Below are positions 18,563 through 27,319 of a stretch of 64,000 nucleotides of DNA, in pieces; within the stretch, counting starts at the first letter, position 1; each line of letters opens with the position of its first letter. The notes under the pieces were generated by a model, which searched no databases, was not told the origin of the DNA, and worked only from the letters and a program-made list of their open reading frames with translations. The stretch covers positions 1-64,000 of the forward strand of contig JAKFCX010000047.1 of NCBI GenBank assembly GCA_036676415.1, read 5' to 3'. The translations under genes and the position numbers were made by a program. The stretch is from JAEZDC01 sp036676415. Its GTDB lineage: Bacteria; Bacteroidota; Bacteroidia; Chitinophagales; Chitinophagaceae.

Positions 18563-18619
18563 GCACAGCGATCACAAAGAATTCAGAAAAACTATGTTCC
18601 TTTGTGTCTATGTGTTGAG
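18554..18619. repeat. Inverted repeat related to the GxxExxY flanks, without a gene
   Basis: The left arm (18554-18579, ACCACATAGGCACAGCG then ATCACAAAG) and right arm (18600-18619, CTTTGTGTCTATGTGTTGAG) are imperfect inverted repeats. They resemble the ACCACAGAG/CTCTGTGGT arms around the GxxExxY gene at 35.5 kb, but enclose only about 20 nt here. It supplies the stop codon of the SRPBCC gene. Confidence 0.6.
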
Positions 18620-18692
18620 AACAGATGCTATGAAACCAGAACTGTGAACTGAGCGTAGCAACAGACGATGCCACAGAGTAATTCAGCTGGTT
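18620..18692. repeat. Palindromic intergenic repeat, diverged copy 1
   Basis: The core GAGCGTAGCAACAGACGATGC (18651-18671) is 17/21 identical to the core at 29039-29059, and the following bases (TAATTCAGCTGGTT against TATTTTCAGCCCGGT) continue the similarity. It sits directly after the inverted repeat at 18554, between convergent genes. Confidence 0.5.
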
Positions 18693-18701
18693 CAATAAAA
18701 T

Positions 18702-19361
18702 TTAGCCGGGAATTCTCGAGATATACTTCTCTATTTCCTTGATCTGCTCAACCACTTGTTTGGTAGTTGGCTTGCATGCCTTGGCTCTGCGATAATAATC
18801 TTTGGCTGCTTTTAAAGAACGCATATCACCTTTATTCATGAAGATCTGGCACATGCTGAGGTAAGCAACAGCTTCACTTTCTTTATCCGGAATTCCTGAT
18901 CGAAGTGCAGCTCTGATATAACCTTCTCCTTCTTTCATGTTACCTCTTTGCAAAGCCATCATTCCAAGCTGCAGTTTATTGGCACCTTCTGCTTCAGGCA
19001 TTGGAGAACCAAGGCTCGAACTTTTCTTCAGGTGTTTTTCAGCAGTATCAAAATCCTGGTCCATCATAGCAAGATTGCCTTTGATGGTATAATAAGTAGA
19101 GCGAATAGGCTTGATAAGGATGTTAGGAAACCATATAGAGTTCAATATTCGTTTTACTTCATCAATATTTCCCTGCTCCATTGGTTCCTGTATCAATCGC
19201 ATAGGACCGATAAGGAAATGACTCAACAAGCCAATCAATGCCAGGAAATATAAAATAAAAGCCGGCCAGAAACCGCTGGTATAGTGAACAAAAACAGCCA
19301 GGGCAATTGCCAGTAAGCTTAGCCAGAAACGATATTTGATGATGATATTATAAAACTTCAT
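18702..19361 (-). CDS. Membrane-anchored tetratricopeptide-repeat protein
   Basis: A 219-residue protein with two N-terminal hydrophobic segments (about residues 10-28 and 30-50), followed by helical repeats of TPR character (for example AMMDQDFDTAEKHLKKSSSLG, and KAAKDYYRRAKACKP). The soluble part should face the cytoplasm or periplasm and bind protein partners; no specific role can be given. A TACTTTTG box at 19382-19389 on the minus strand gives a short leader of about 15 nt. Confidence 0.8.
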   Translation of the reverse strand: MKFYNIIIKYRFWLSLLAIALAVFVHYTSGFWPAFILYFLALIGLLSHFLIGPMRLIQEPMEQGNIDEVKRILNSIWFPNILIKPIRSTYYTIKGNLAMMDQDFDTAEKHLKKSSSLGSPMPEAEGANKLQLGMMALQRGNMKEGEGYIRAALRSGIPDKESEAVAYLSMCQIFMNKGDMRSLKAAKDYYRRAKACKPTTKQVVEQIKEIEKYISRIPG

Positions 19362-19381
19362 ATTCCACAGTTACAAGGCGG

Positions 19382-19389
19382 CAAAAGTA
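19382..19389 (-). promoter_or_regulatory. Candidate -7 box (TACTTTTG) of the TPR gene
   Basis: Minus-strand TACTTTTG matches TANNTTTG and ends 20 nt before the ATG at 19361. No -33 element at the proper spacing was found. Confidence 0.35.
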
Positions 19390-19495
19390 CTGATTAACGA
19401 ACAAAGTATCAGCTTATTTGTTTTATAATATCATTGTAACATTTGCCTTTTAAAAAGGTATGTAACTTGCAGTTATACATTTTAAAATTAATTAC

Positions 19496-19792
19496 ATGAA
19501 ATGTCCGAATTGCGATGAAACATTAGTAATGTCCGACAGGCAAGGAGTTGAAATTGATTATTGCCCAAAATGTCGTGGTGTATGGCTAGACAGGGGTGAA
19601 CTGGATAAGATCATAGAACGATCTGCCGAGTTTGAGAATAATCAGCAGGCTCCACAACAACAAACTCCACCACCTCCTCCAAGTTCATATCCACAACAGG
19701 GTTATGGATATAATAAAGGATATGGACATGATCCGTATTATCATAAAAAGAAGAAGAAAGGTTTCCTGGGTGATTTTTTTGATTTTGACTAG
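19496..19792 (+). CDS. TFIIB-type zinc-ribbon protein
   Basis: A 98-residue protein. Residues 1-41 form a zinc ribbon with two CXXC pairs (MKCPNCDETL and DYCPKCRGVWLDRGELDKI), the zf-TFIIB Pfam type found in many bacteria. The middle is Gln/Pro-rich, then Gly/Tyr/His-rich (GYGYNKGYGHD), and the tail is KKKKKGFLGDFFDFD, recurrent in Bacteroidota members of the family. Nucleic-acid or protein binding is likely; the role is unknown. A terminator follows at 19866. Confidence 0.85.
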   Translation: MKCPNCDETLVMSDRQGVEIDYCPKCRGVWLDRGELDKIIERSAEFENNQQAPQQQTPPPPPSSYPQQGYGYNKGYGHDPYYHKKKKKGFLGDFFDFD

Positions 19793-19865
19793 GATTCCGA
19801 TAAATCTCAAACTTTTTCAAAGTTTAGCACTTTGGAAAAGTTGTATCGAAGGATAGTATAAAAAA

Positions 19866-19885
19866 ACCCTGCAATGCAGGGTTTT
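19866..19885. terminator. Bidirectional intrinsic terminator
   Basis: The hairpin ACCCTG-CAATG-CAGGGT is flanked by A6 on the left and TTTT on the right. It separates the convergent zinc-ribbon gene (plus) and TolB-amidohydrolase gene (minus) and could serve both; the T run is longer for the minus strand. Confidence 0.75.
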
Positions 19886-19908
19886 AAGTTTTATGTCAGC
19901 GCTAACGA

Positions 19909-22900
19909 TTAATTATGTCCGCAACCACATGTTTCGCTATGTGATTCAGTTTGTACACTTGCGGGCCAACCGAATGCTCCTGCATTTTTAGCGGTTTCCC
20001 AGTAAAATTTACCACGTGGTTTATCATGATTGCCGATCTCGTTCATTGTTTCTGCATCATACAATCTTCCGTTTACCATTGTATATCGAATGCTTTCAGT
20101 GTTGCGGATATTCTCCAATGGATTTTTATCCATTACAATAAGATCAGCCAGTTTACCCGGAGCAAGGCTTCCGATCCATTGATCAAATCCTAATGATTGT
20201 GCAGGATTGATTGTTGCGGTTTTTAATACTTCATGATTGGTCATTCCACCCTGTTGAAACATCCACATTTCCCAATGTGCACCAATTCCCTGTATCTGTC
20301 CATGAGCACCCATATTGATCTTAACTCCGGCATCATTTAATTTCTTCAGATGCTTAGATACTAACATGTGACCATTTTCATATTCTTCTTCCGGCAACAT
20401 GGTTCTATGCCTTGATCTTGTATCTATTTCAGCTCTTGGTGTAAAACGCAATAACTTTTTATTCTCCCACACATTGGTATGCTGGTACCAGTAATATTCT
20501 CCGCTAACGGCTCCGTAGCCCACAATAAGTGTAGGAGTGTAAGCGGTTTTACTGTTCTGCCACAACTTCACCACATCGTCATACACCATTGATACAGGCA
20601 TATTATGTTCGATGGTTGTGTGACCATCTAATATCATGCTCAGGTTATGATTAAAGAACGAGCCACCTTCAGGCACTACTTCCATTCCTAATTCTCTTGC
20701 TGCAGCGATCACCTGTTGTCTTTGTTCACGTCGAGGTTGATTGTAGCTTTTCACAGAGAATGCACCAAATGCCTTTGTTCTTCTCAATGCAGATCTTGCA
20801 TCATCAATATTATTGATCACTGCTTTAAAATCTCCATCAGCACCATAAATAATTGTTCCGGTACTAAAGACTCTTGGCCCAACAATTTGTCCTGTCTTTA
20901 CTAATTCACTTTGTGCATGTACCATTTCACTATTGGCTGAGGGATCATGCATGGTAGTAACACCATAAGCAAGGTTAGCATAATATGCCCAATGTTTCTC
21001 AGGTGTGATACCTGCACGAAAATGATTTCCATGAGCATGGGCATCAATGAATCCAGGGGTAATCGTCTTTCCTGTTGCATCAATAATGTGTGCTCCTTTT
21101 GGTGGTTTCATTTCGGCCGACCTGCCCACTGCTAAAATAGTATTACCCGACACGATGATCGTTCCGTTTTCAATTACTTCATCCCCATTCATTGTAATGA
21201 TCCTTGCATTGGTAAATGCAACAACACCTGTTGGCTTATCGGCTTTTGCAGTGAGGCCGATGCTAATTCCTTTTTCCGGCAAAACAAAAGATGAATCGGG
21301 TTTACCGGCAACAAACTCAAACCTGTCTTCAAGGTTGATCGTATAATATTGATCGCCTAAAGTATAATGCAGAGTCTTGTTATCATTTCTCCAATGAAGA
21401 TTCAAACCAGCATCTTTTGAAACTTTCTTCACCGGAAAATCTGCAGTGGTGCTTCCCAGGTCTATTGTTTTTCCTGTTAAAGGAAATGAAGCTATGTATA
21501 CATTATGCAGATCAATAAATGCTACCCAATTTTCATCAGGAGAAACAGTGAACTGGCTTCCATAAGTTGATTTAAGATGTGTACGTTCATCACTACCATC
21601 AGTTTTAACGCTGGCAAATGTTCTGTTCATTCCACCACCGGCAATGTAGAATATACGATCGCCTTTTTTATTGAACCTCGGCATATCACCTCCGGCTCGT
21701 ACAAATTCTGCTTTGCTTCCTGCCCCGGTTGCTATTGTATAAATTCCTGGCTGTGCGGTATAACCCAAACCCAAAGCATCACTACTTCCTTCTCTGCGAA
21801 AAACGATCTTCCTTCCATCGGGTGAAAAAGAAGGCTGACGATAGATTCCTTTGTCGCCCGTAATTCTTGCAGCTCTGCCATGTGGCTGCGTCATATCAAA
21901 TACATAAACAGCACCACCATGTTCATCCGTCCATGTTGTATAAACGATCTTATTTCCATCAGGAGAAAAAGATGGTTCAAATTCAAATGCTGGTGTAGAT
22001 GTTACTCGTACAGGAGTTCCGTTTGGCAATTCCTTTTTATATAAATGACCTAAGGCATTGAACACAATATATTTTCCATCAGGTGAAGTGACAGCCTGCC
22101 GAATAACATTTACTTTGAAAGTTTCAGGGTTGATGTTCTGCTGAAATCTTACAGCATCTGCAATTTTCTGATTTACCTGTATGGTGAAAGGAATTTCAAC
22201 CGAACTGTTTGCCTGGCTGAGATCTATCTTATTGATCTTTCCATTACTCCAGATGATGATATTTTTATCATCAGGTGTAAAATCAAACCCTGTGAAAGAA
22301 CCAAACACCGTCCACGCTTCCTGCTGGTCTTTTGATAGTTTATCATACACAGGCCATTCTTCACCTGTTTCTAAATTTCTGAGGTAGAGAACAGACTTCG
22401 TTCTCACTCTTTTAATAAATGCAAGTGTCTTACCGTCGTTGCTTAATTGTGGACGAACAGCACCACCTGGTCCTCCTGTAACATTCTCGACTGTTCCTTT
22501 TTCCCTGTCGAATCGTCTGATCCGGAATATTTCATTGTTCGGATCTTTATTGTACTGGAAAAATCCACCGGGATACATGTCTTCACTGAAGTAAACATAT
22601 CTTCCATCAGCCGAAACCACTGGTTCATTTACATCCTGTTGATCGTTTTTTCTCGTGGTTAGTTGAAGCCCATTACCACCACTGGTATGATACATCCATA
22701 TTTCGCCTGCACCTAATGATCTTCCGGAAGTAAAATGTTTTCTTGCAACAATGTATTGTCCATCTGGTGTCCAGGCTGCATTATTCAGCAAACGGAAACT
22801 CTCTTTGGTGATCTGTTTGGCATTACTTCCATTAGCATTCATCATCCAGATATTATCTCCACCACCTGCATCAGAAGTAAAAAGCAGCTTCTTTCCATCA

Positions 22901-23190
22901 GGTGAAAATCGTGGCTGCACTTCAAATGCGATCCCTGTTCTTAATGGTTTTGCATTTCCACCGGTGATCGGCATTGAATAAATATCGCCCAACATATCAA
23001 ACACAATCGTTTGACCATCAGGTGAAACATCAAGGCTCATCCATGTTCCCTCATTTACGGTAAATGAAACTTCTTTGTAGTTGGAATTCGGTGGATTGTT
23101 TACATCCCATTTCTTCTTGTCTTGCGATAATGCTGAATTGGCAATCATCAAACCCATGGCAAATGGGGCAATCAGGAGTAGTCTTTTCAT
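19909..23190 (-). CDS. TolB-like beta-propeller fused to amidohydrolase
   Basis: A secreted 1093-residue protein. A signal peptide (about residues 1-22) precedes many WD40-like PD40/TolB blades (about 40-640), with repeated SPDGKKI-type turns. An amidohydrolase domain fills about 670-1060: the metal-binding DAHAHGNH after ITPGFI, further His residues in GHTTIEHN and MGAHGQ, and the C-terminal barrel end DLIVMDKNPLENI. Amidohydrolases of this arrangement are predicted metal-dependent hydrolases of cyclic amides or peptides; the substrate is not known. The last residues ETCGCGHN are a Cys/His tail of unknown use. It seems to be a single-gene unit, divergent from the VWA gene. Confidence 0.88.
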   Translation of the reverse strand: MKRLLLIAPFAMGLMIANSALSQDKKKWDVNNPPNSNYKEVSFTVNEGTWMSLDVSPDGQTIVFDMLGDIYSMPITGGNAKPLRTGIAFEVQPRFSPDGKKLLFTSDAGGGDNIWMMNANGSNAKQITKESFRLLNNAAWTPDGQYIVARKHFTSGRSLGAGEIWMYHTSGGNGLQLTTRKNDQQDVNEPVVSADGRYVYFSEDMYPGGFFQYNKDPNNEIFRIRRFDREKGTVENVTGGPGGAVRPQLSNDGKTLAFIKRVRTKSVLYLRNLETGEEWPVYDKLSKDQQEAWTVFGSFTGFDFTPDDKNIIIWSNGKINKIDLSQANSSVEIPFTIQVNQKIADAVRFQQNINPETFKVNVIRQAVTSPDGKYIVFNALGHLYKKELPNGTPVRVTSTPAFEFEPSFSPDGNKIVYTTWTDEHGGAVYVFDMTQPHGRAARITGDKGIYRQPSFSPDGRKIVFRREGSSDALGLGYTAQPGIYTIATGAGSKAEFVRAGGDMPRFNKKGDRIFYIAGGGMNRTFASVKTDGSDERTHLKSTYGSQFTVSPDENWVAFIDLHNVYIASFPLTGKTIDLGSTTADFPVKKVSKDAGLNLHWRNDNKTLHYTLGDQYYTINLEDRFEFVAGKPDSSFVLPEKGISIGLTAKADKPTGVVAFTNARIITMNGDEVIENGTIIVSGNTILAVGRSAEMKPPKGAHIIDATGKTITPGFIDAHAHGNHFRAGITPEKHWAYYANLAYGVTTMHDPSANSEMVHAQSELVKTGQIVGPRVFSTGTIIYGADGDFKAVINNIDDARSALRRTKAFGAFSVKSYNQPRREQRQQVIAAARELGMEVVPEGGSFFNHNLSMILDGHTTIEHNMPVSMVYDDVVKLWQNSKTAYTPTLIVGYGAVSGEYYWYQHTNVWENKKLLRFTPRAEIDTRSRHRTMLPEEEYENGHMLVSKHLKKLNDAGVKINMGAHGQIQGIGAHWEMWMFQQGGMTNHEVLKTATINPAQSLGFDQWIGSLAPGKLADLIVMDKNPLENIRNTESIRYTMVNGRLYDAETMNEIGNHDKPRGKFYWETAKNAGAFGWPASVQTESHSETCGCGHN

Positions 23191-23337
23191 AGAGGCAAGA
23201 TAAATATTTCAGCCTTACAACTTAACGGCAGGTTATTTTTTGAAAATATTTATTCCGCTTTATGCAAAATGGTACTTCCCGACATCATCATCAATCGGGC
23301 TTTGAAAACCAATACATAACCTGTAAAATTTAAGTTT

Positions 23338-24468
23338 ATGAAAAACATTGCAGCTTGCCTCCTACTGATACTTGCACTTGCTTATACGTCTTCAGCCCAG
23401 CAGTTGAAACCAGAAAATGCAAAAAAGATACAGGTAGCCATACTATTAGATGTAAGCGGTAGTATGGATGGGTTAATTGAACAGGCCAAATCTCAACTCT
23501 GGAATATGGTAACGGTTCTTGGGAAAGCACAATGCAATGGAACAGCTCCGAAGATTGAAATTGCCTTGTATGAATATGGCAGGAGTTCTAATGATGAGAA
23601 AAAAGGATATATAAAACAACTCAGTGGTTTTACAACAGATCTTGATCAGCTATCTGCAACACTTTTCCAGTTAACAACCAATGGAGGTGATGAATATTGT
23701 GGCCAGGTGATCAATATGTCTGTAGGCGAATTAAATTGGGATGCGTCTCCAGGTAATTACAAAGTGGTTTTTATAGCAGGGAATGAAGACTTTCTTCAGG
23801 GGAGCATTAAATTCACTGATGCCTGTGCATTAGCAAAACAGAAGGGCATCATCGTTAACACAATTTATTGTGGCGATAGAATGCAGGGCATCAAAGAACA
23901 CTGGAATCTTGGTGGCGAATGTGGTAATGGAAGCTATACCAACATCAACCAGGATGCAAAAGAAGAAGAATTTGATACGCCTTACGACAGTGCTATGTTC
24001 GTTTTCAACAATAAATTAAACCAGACTTACATTGCTTACGGTGAAACAGGCTATGCCAATGCAGAAAGACAGGAAGTAATGGATATTCAAAATGCAAGGC
24101 TTAGTAAAAAAGCAGGCTTAACCCGTGCTGCGGTAAAAGCTTCACGTGGTTTATATGATAACAGGAGCTGGGACCTGGTTGATGCTTACACAAGTGATTC
24201 TACTGTCATTGCCAGGCTAGACACAAACACGCTCCCGGAAAACTTAAGGAATAAAACCAAACAGCAGGTACTTGCAACGGTGAAAGAGAATGCAACACAA
24301 AGAACGGCAATTCAAAAAGAGATCGGAAGGTTAAACGATCTCAGGAACCAATACATCATCGAAGAAAAAAAGAAACGTTCTGCAGCAAATGCAGCAATAA
24401 CTTTAGAAACGGAAATGGAACGCATTATCAGGGAACAAGCCAAACGTTATAACATGATAATACAATAA
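23338..24468 (+). CDS. Secreted von Willebrand factor A domain protein
   Basis: A 376-residue protein with a signal peptide (residues 1-20, ending SSAQ) and a VWA domain whose MIDAS motif is DVSGS (about residues 38-42). Further conserved positions are the Thr of LTTNGGDEYCG and the Asp of AGNEDFL. A C-terminal helical, charged region (about 300-376) is predicted coiled coil. VWA domains bind protein partners through a metal ion; the partner is not known. It is transcribed divergently from the amidohydrolase, with a possible shared regulatory region of 147 bp. Confidence 0.85.
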   Translation: MKNIAACLLLILALAYTSSAQQLKPENAKKIQVAILLDVSGSMDGLIEQAKSQLWNMVTVLGKAQCNGTAPKIEIALYEYGRSSNDEKKGYIKQLSGFTTDLDQLSATLFQLTTNGGDEYCGQVINMSVGELNWDASPGNYKVVFIAGNEDFLQGSIKFTDACALAKQKGIIVNTIYCGDRMQGIKEHWNLGGECGNGSYTNINQDAKEEEFDTPYDSAMFVFNNKLNQTYIAYGETGYANAERQEVMDIQNARLSKKAGLTRAAVKASRGLYDNRSWDLVDAYTSDSTVIARLDTNTLPENLRNKTKQQVLATVKENATQRTAIQKEIGRLNDLRNQYIIEEKKKRSAANAAITLETEMERIIREQAKRYNMIIQ

Positions 24469-24558
24469 TTGGATGACGGAATAAGCCCTTTCCTTTGTCG
24501 GTATTGCCCAGCAGTTTCGTATTTAATTGGCTGATCTTTGTAATACAAAAGATACATC

Positions 24559-25035
24559 ATGCAAAAGATCACTCCTTTTCTCTGGTTCAACGATAATGCA
24601 GCGGAAGCAGCAAAATTGTATACTGAGTTATTTCCTGGCTCAAGGATCAATTCCATATCAAAATATCCTGATGCTGTGCCTGGATTGGGTGGCAAAGTAA
24701 TGACCATTGGTTTTGAATTATTTGGTCAGCCATTCACGGCCCTGAATGGTAATTCGCAATATAAATTTACCGAAGCAGTCTCTTTTGTAGTGCATTGCAA
24801 AACACAGGAAGAAGTTGACAAATACTGGGATGCCTTATTAGAAGGTGGACAGGCACAGGCTTGTGGATGGCTCAAAGATAAATTCGGAGTATCGTGGCAG
24901 ATCACGCCGGATATTCTTATAGATATGATCCAGGATACAGACAAAGAAAAAGCGGGAAGAGTGATGCTGGCCATGATGCAGATGATAAAGATCGATATAC
25001 CCACATTACAAAAAGCTTATAACGGAGCAGAATGA
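24559..25035 (+). CDS. VOC family protein, PhnB-like
   Basis: A 158-residue glyoxalase/bleomycin-resistance-like fold protein of the 3-demethylubiquinone-9 methyltransferase-like (PhnB) group: ITPFLWFNDNAAEAAKLYTELFPGS at the start and KDKFGVSWQITP in the second half are hallmarks. The fold usually binds a metal and a small molecule; the reaction is unknown. Its stop overlaps the next start (ATGA), so the two genes are co-translated. Confidence 0.88.
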   Translation: MQKITPFLWFNDNAAEAAKLYTELFPGSRINSISKYPDAVPGLGGKVMTIGFELFGQPFTALNGNSQYKFTEAVSFVVHCKTQEEVDKYWDALLEGGQAQACGWLKDKFGVSWQITPDILIDMIQDTDKEKAGRVMLAMMQMIKIDIPTLQKAYNGAE

Positions 25036-25418
25036 AAACTGATGTAAAACCTGCTAAAACGGTCGATGAATATCTCGAAAGACTTCCTGCAGAGGTGATG
25101 GAAGTTTTAGAAAACCTCAGGCAACTCATTAAATCTGCTGCACCAGGTGCTGAAGAACTAATCAGCTACCAGATGCCAGGATATAAGCTCAATGGTCCGC
25201 TCGTTTATTTTGCGGCATTCAAAAATCATTGTTCATTTTTCCCCGGGAAAAAAATAGCCGACGAATATGCAGCCGACCTTGCAGGATTTAAAGTGTCGGG
25301 CGGCACCATTCAATTTACTGTAGCAAAACCATTGCCTGCTTCCCTCATAAAAAAGATTGTAAAACGACGGGTTAAAGAAAATAATGAAAAAGCATTTTTG
25401 AAATTGAAAAAGAGATAA
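25032..25418 (+). CDS. DUF1801 / YdhG-type protein
   Basis: A 128-residue small soluble protein of the DUF1801 family (VDEYLERLPAEVMEVLENLRQLIKS at the start, ISYQMPGYKLNGPLVYFAAFKNH in the middle). Some relatives are annotated as iron chaperones of frataxin-like fold, an assignment I treat with caution. It forms a 4-nt overlapping pair with the VOC gene upstream. Confidence 0.87.
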   Translation: MKTDVKPAKTVDEYLERLPAEVMEVLENLRQLIKSAAPGAEELISYQMPGYKLNGPLVYFAAFKNHCSFFPGKKIADEYAADLAGFKVSGGTIQFTVAKPLPASLIKKIVKRRVKENNEKAFLKLKKR

Positions 25419-25442
25419 CTGGCGAACCACCTGCCATCAATT

Positions 25443-25473
25443 ATTGTTTTCAGGATTTAGCTTTCTATATTTA
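25443..25473 (+). promoter_or_regulatory. Promoter of the HD-domain gene
   Basis: ATTG (25443-25446), a 19-nt spacer and TATATTTA (25466-25473) approximate the Bacteroidota consensus TTTG-N19-TANNTTTG, with one mismatch in each half. It ends 13 nt before the ATG at 25487. Confidence 0.5.
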
Positions 25474-25486
25474 TCCAAAAACTACC

Positions 25487-26086
25487 ATGCCGCATCTTCT
25501 GAATCGGAATTCATTTGGAGATCCTGCTAACAAGGGAAACCTTCTTTCGCAGGAAGATGCAAATCAATTATTAAACAACTGGGTTCCCAACGAAAGATTA
25601 CAGCTTCATATGAAACAGGTAGCTGCTGTAATGAAAGCCTGGGCTATAGAAAAAGAAAATGCAGATGACCAAACAGCTTTAAAATGGGAGCAGGCAGGAT
25701 TGTTACACGATGCTGATTGGGAAAAATATCCTGATGATCATTGCCGCATCATCATCGAAGAACTGGAAGGACGAAATATTGATCCCGAAATCTTGCATTG
25801 TATTGCTTCTCACGGGCCATCTTATTTTGGAGTAGAACCAATGACTAAAATGGATAAAATGATCTATGCGATTGATGAACTTTCAGGTTTCATCCACGCT
25901 GCTGCATTGATCAGGCCCACAAAGTATGAGGGAATGGATGTAAAAAGCATTCAGAAAAAACTTAAGACACCTTCTTTCGCTGCACAGGTAAACAGGAATG
26001 ATATCACCGATGCATTTTCAAGAATCAATCATTCATTAGAGGAAGTGATTGAGTTTATCATTGAGCATCAGAAGAATGTCGAGTAA
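25487..26086 (+). CDS. HD-domain phosphohydrolase-like protein
   Basis: A 199-residue protein with the metal-binding HD pair in LLHDADWEKYPDDH (about residues 73-86) and an upstream His in LHMKQVAAVM. It resembles small HDIG-type proteins with predicted phosphohydrolase activity on nucleotides. No other domain is seen. It is transcribed from its own promoter and lies upstream of recR. Substrate unknown. Confidence 0.82.
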   Translation: MPHLLNRNSFGDPANKGNLLSQEDANQLLNNWVPNERLQLHMKQVAAVMKAWAIEKENADDQTALKWEQAGLLHDADWEKYPDDHCRIIIEELEGRNIDPEILHCIASHGPSYFGVEPMTKMDKMIYAIDELSGFIHAAALIRPTKYEGMDVKSIQKKLKTPSFAAQVNRNDITDAFSRINHSLEEVIEFIIEHQKNVE

Positions 26087-26108
26087 AGATTCGTCAAAAA
26101 CTATTCAC

Positions 26109-26139
26109 TTTTTACTGCGTATCATCAGCCTTATCTTTG
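26109..26139 (+). promoter_or_regulatory. Promoter of recR
   Basis: TTTT (26109-26112), a 19-nt spacer and TATCTTTG (26132-26139) fit the Bacteroidota promoter with one mismatch in the -33 part. The -7 box ends only 4 nt before the ATG at 26144, so the transcript is expected to be leaderless or nearly so. Confidence 0.6.
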
Positions 26140-26143
26140 TTGC

Positions 26144-26761
26144 ATGCAGCTTCCTTCTTCACTTCTTCAAAATGCAGTGGCTGAGTTTTCCAAACTTCCC
26201 GGTATCGGTAAAAAGACAGCGCTGAGATTAGTGCTTCACCTACTGAAACAGGATGTGAATGATGTACAGCATTTCAGCGAAACGATCGCAAAGATGAGAG
26301 AAGAGATCAGGTTTTGCCAAAGATGCTGTAACATAAGTGATGGCGATATCTGTTCAATCTGTGCCAACTCAATGCGAAATCAACGAACCATTTGTGTTGT
26401 AGAAAACATCCGTGATGTGATTGCAATAGAAAGTACACAGCAATACAGTGGAACCTATCATGTATTGGGCGGAATCATTTCTCCATTGGATGGTGTTGGA
26501 CCAGACCAGTTAAACATAGAATCACTAGTTGGTCGGATACAGAAAGAAGAAACAGAAGAGCTCATATTTGCACTCAATCCTAACATCCAGGGCGACACAA
26601 CAATCTACTACATCCAGAAAAAACTGCAGCCCCATTCGTGTCGTGTTACCACTATTGCCAGGGGAATTGCTTTTGGAGGAGAACTGGAATACGCAGATGA
26701 AATGACATTGGCAAGAAGTATTGCCAACAGGCTACCTGTTCAGCAGTATGTTAAAGGATAA
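26144..26761 (+). CDS. recR: Recombination protein RecR
   Basis: A 205-residue RecR, which with RecO and RecF loads RecA on gapped DNA. A helix-hairpin-helix near the start (FSKLPGIGKKTALRL), a four-cysteine zinc finger (FCQRCCNISDGDICSIC, about residues 57-74) and a Toprim domain beginning TICVVENIRDVIAIE are all present. The start is secure because family members begin just here (LPSSLLQNAVAEFSKLPG). The promoter -7 box adjoins the ATG. It stands alone, without the dnaX/ybaB partners seen in many bacteria. Confidence 0.97.
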   Translation: MQLPSSLLQNAVAEFSKLPGIGKKTALRLVLHLLKQDVNDVQHFSETIAKMREEIRFCQRCCNISDGDICSICANSMRNQRTICVVENIRDVIAIESTQQYSGTYHVLGGIISPLDGVGPDQLNIESLVGRIQKEETEELIFALNPNIQGDTTIYYIQKKLQPHSCRVTTIARGIAFGGELEYADEMTLARSIANRLPVQQYVKG

Positions 26762-26884
26762 AGAAACAGCCTGAGTTTTCCAAACTGTCTCCTGTCGCTT
26801 TCAGATACTGAATCTCCCTGTTCAGTCAGCTTTAGTAATGCAAACTGGTTTTGATGAACTTATTTTGAACTGCAAACCATTACT

Positions 26885-27307
26885 ATGAGAAAATGGCAGA
26901 AAATACTATTATGGTTATTTGTAATTGCATTGTTAGGCTTTGGAATAGTAAAGGGTTATTTGTATTACCTGAATAACAAACCGCATAGAGATGTAACTAA
27001 AGAACAAGGTGTACAGGTAACAGCACAGCAAATATTTGATGAGTTTATGACGAATGAGACAGCTTCCAACCGTAAATACCTGAATAAAGCAATACAGGTT
27101 ACAGGTGAAGTGGCAGAAGCCAAAAAGAACCAGGATAATAAAACAGTGGTGCTGCTAAAGACGTCAGATCCCGTTTTTGGTGTTAACTGTACTTTTAAAG
27201 AAGAGCCTGGAGAACTTCAACCTGGCGGTACCATAACTTTCAAAGGTATTTGCACCGGTTTTTTGAGTGATGTAGTGATTAATGAAGGAGTGATAGTGAA
27301 GAAATAA
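26885..27307 (+). CDS. Membrane-anchored OB-fold protein (tRNA_anti-like)
   Basis: A 140-residue protein with one N-terminal membrane span (about residues 6-26) and a periplasmic OB-fold resembling the tRNA_anti-like family (KAIQVTGEVAEAKKNQDNKTVVLLKT...GTITFKGICTGF). The ligand is unknown. It begins a plus-strand run of envelope genes with haem-motif lipoproteins and YceI proteins; the next gene starts 12 nt downstream, so the run is probably one operon. Confidence 0.75.
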   Translation: MRKWQKILLWLFVIALLGFGIVKGYLYYLNNKPHRDVTKEQGVQVTAQQIFDEFMTNETASNRKYLNKAIQVTGEVAEAKKNQDNKTVVLLKTSDPVFGVNCTFKEEPGELQPGGTITFKGICTGFLSDVVINEGVIVKK

Positions 27308-27319
27308 GAGATTATTCCT

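Noticed and set aside
26181..26786. 16-nt direct repeat CTGAGTTTTCCAAACT within recR and just after it
   Set aside because: About one such match is expected by chance in a 64-kb window, and nothing else supports a functional repeat.
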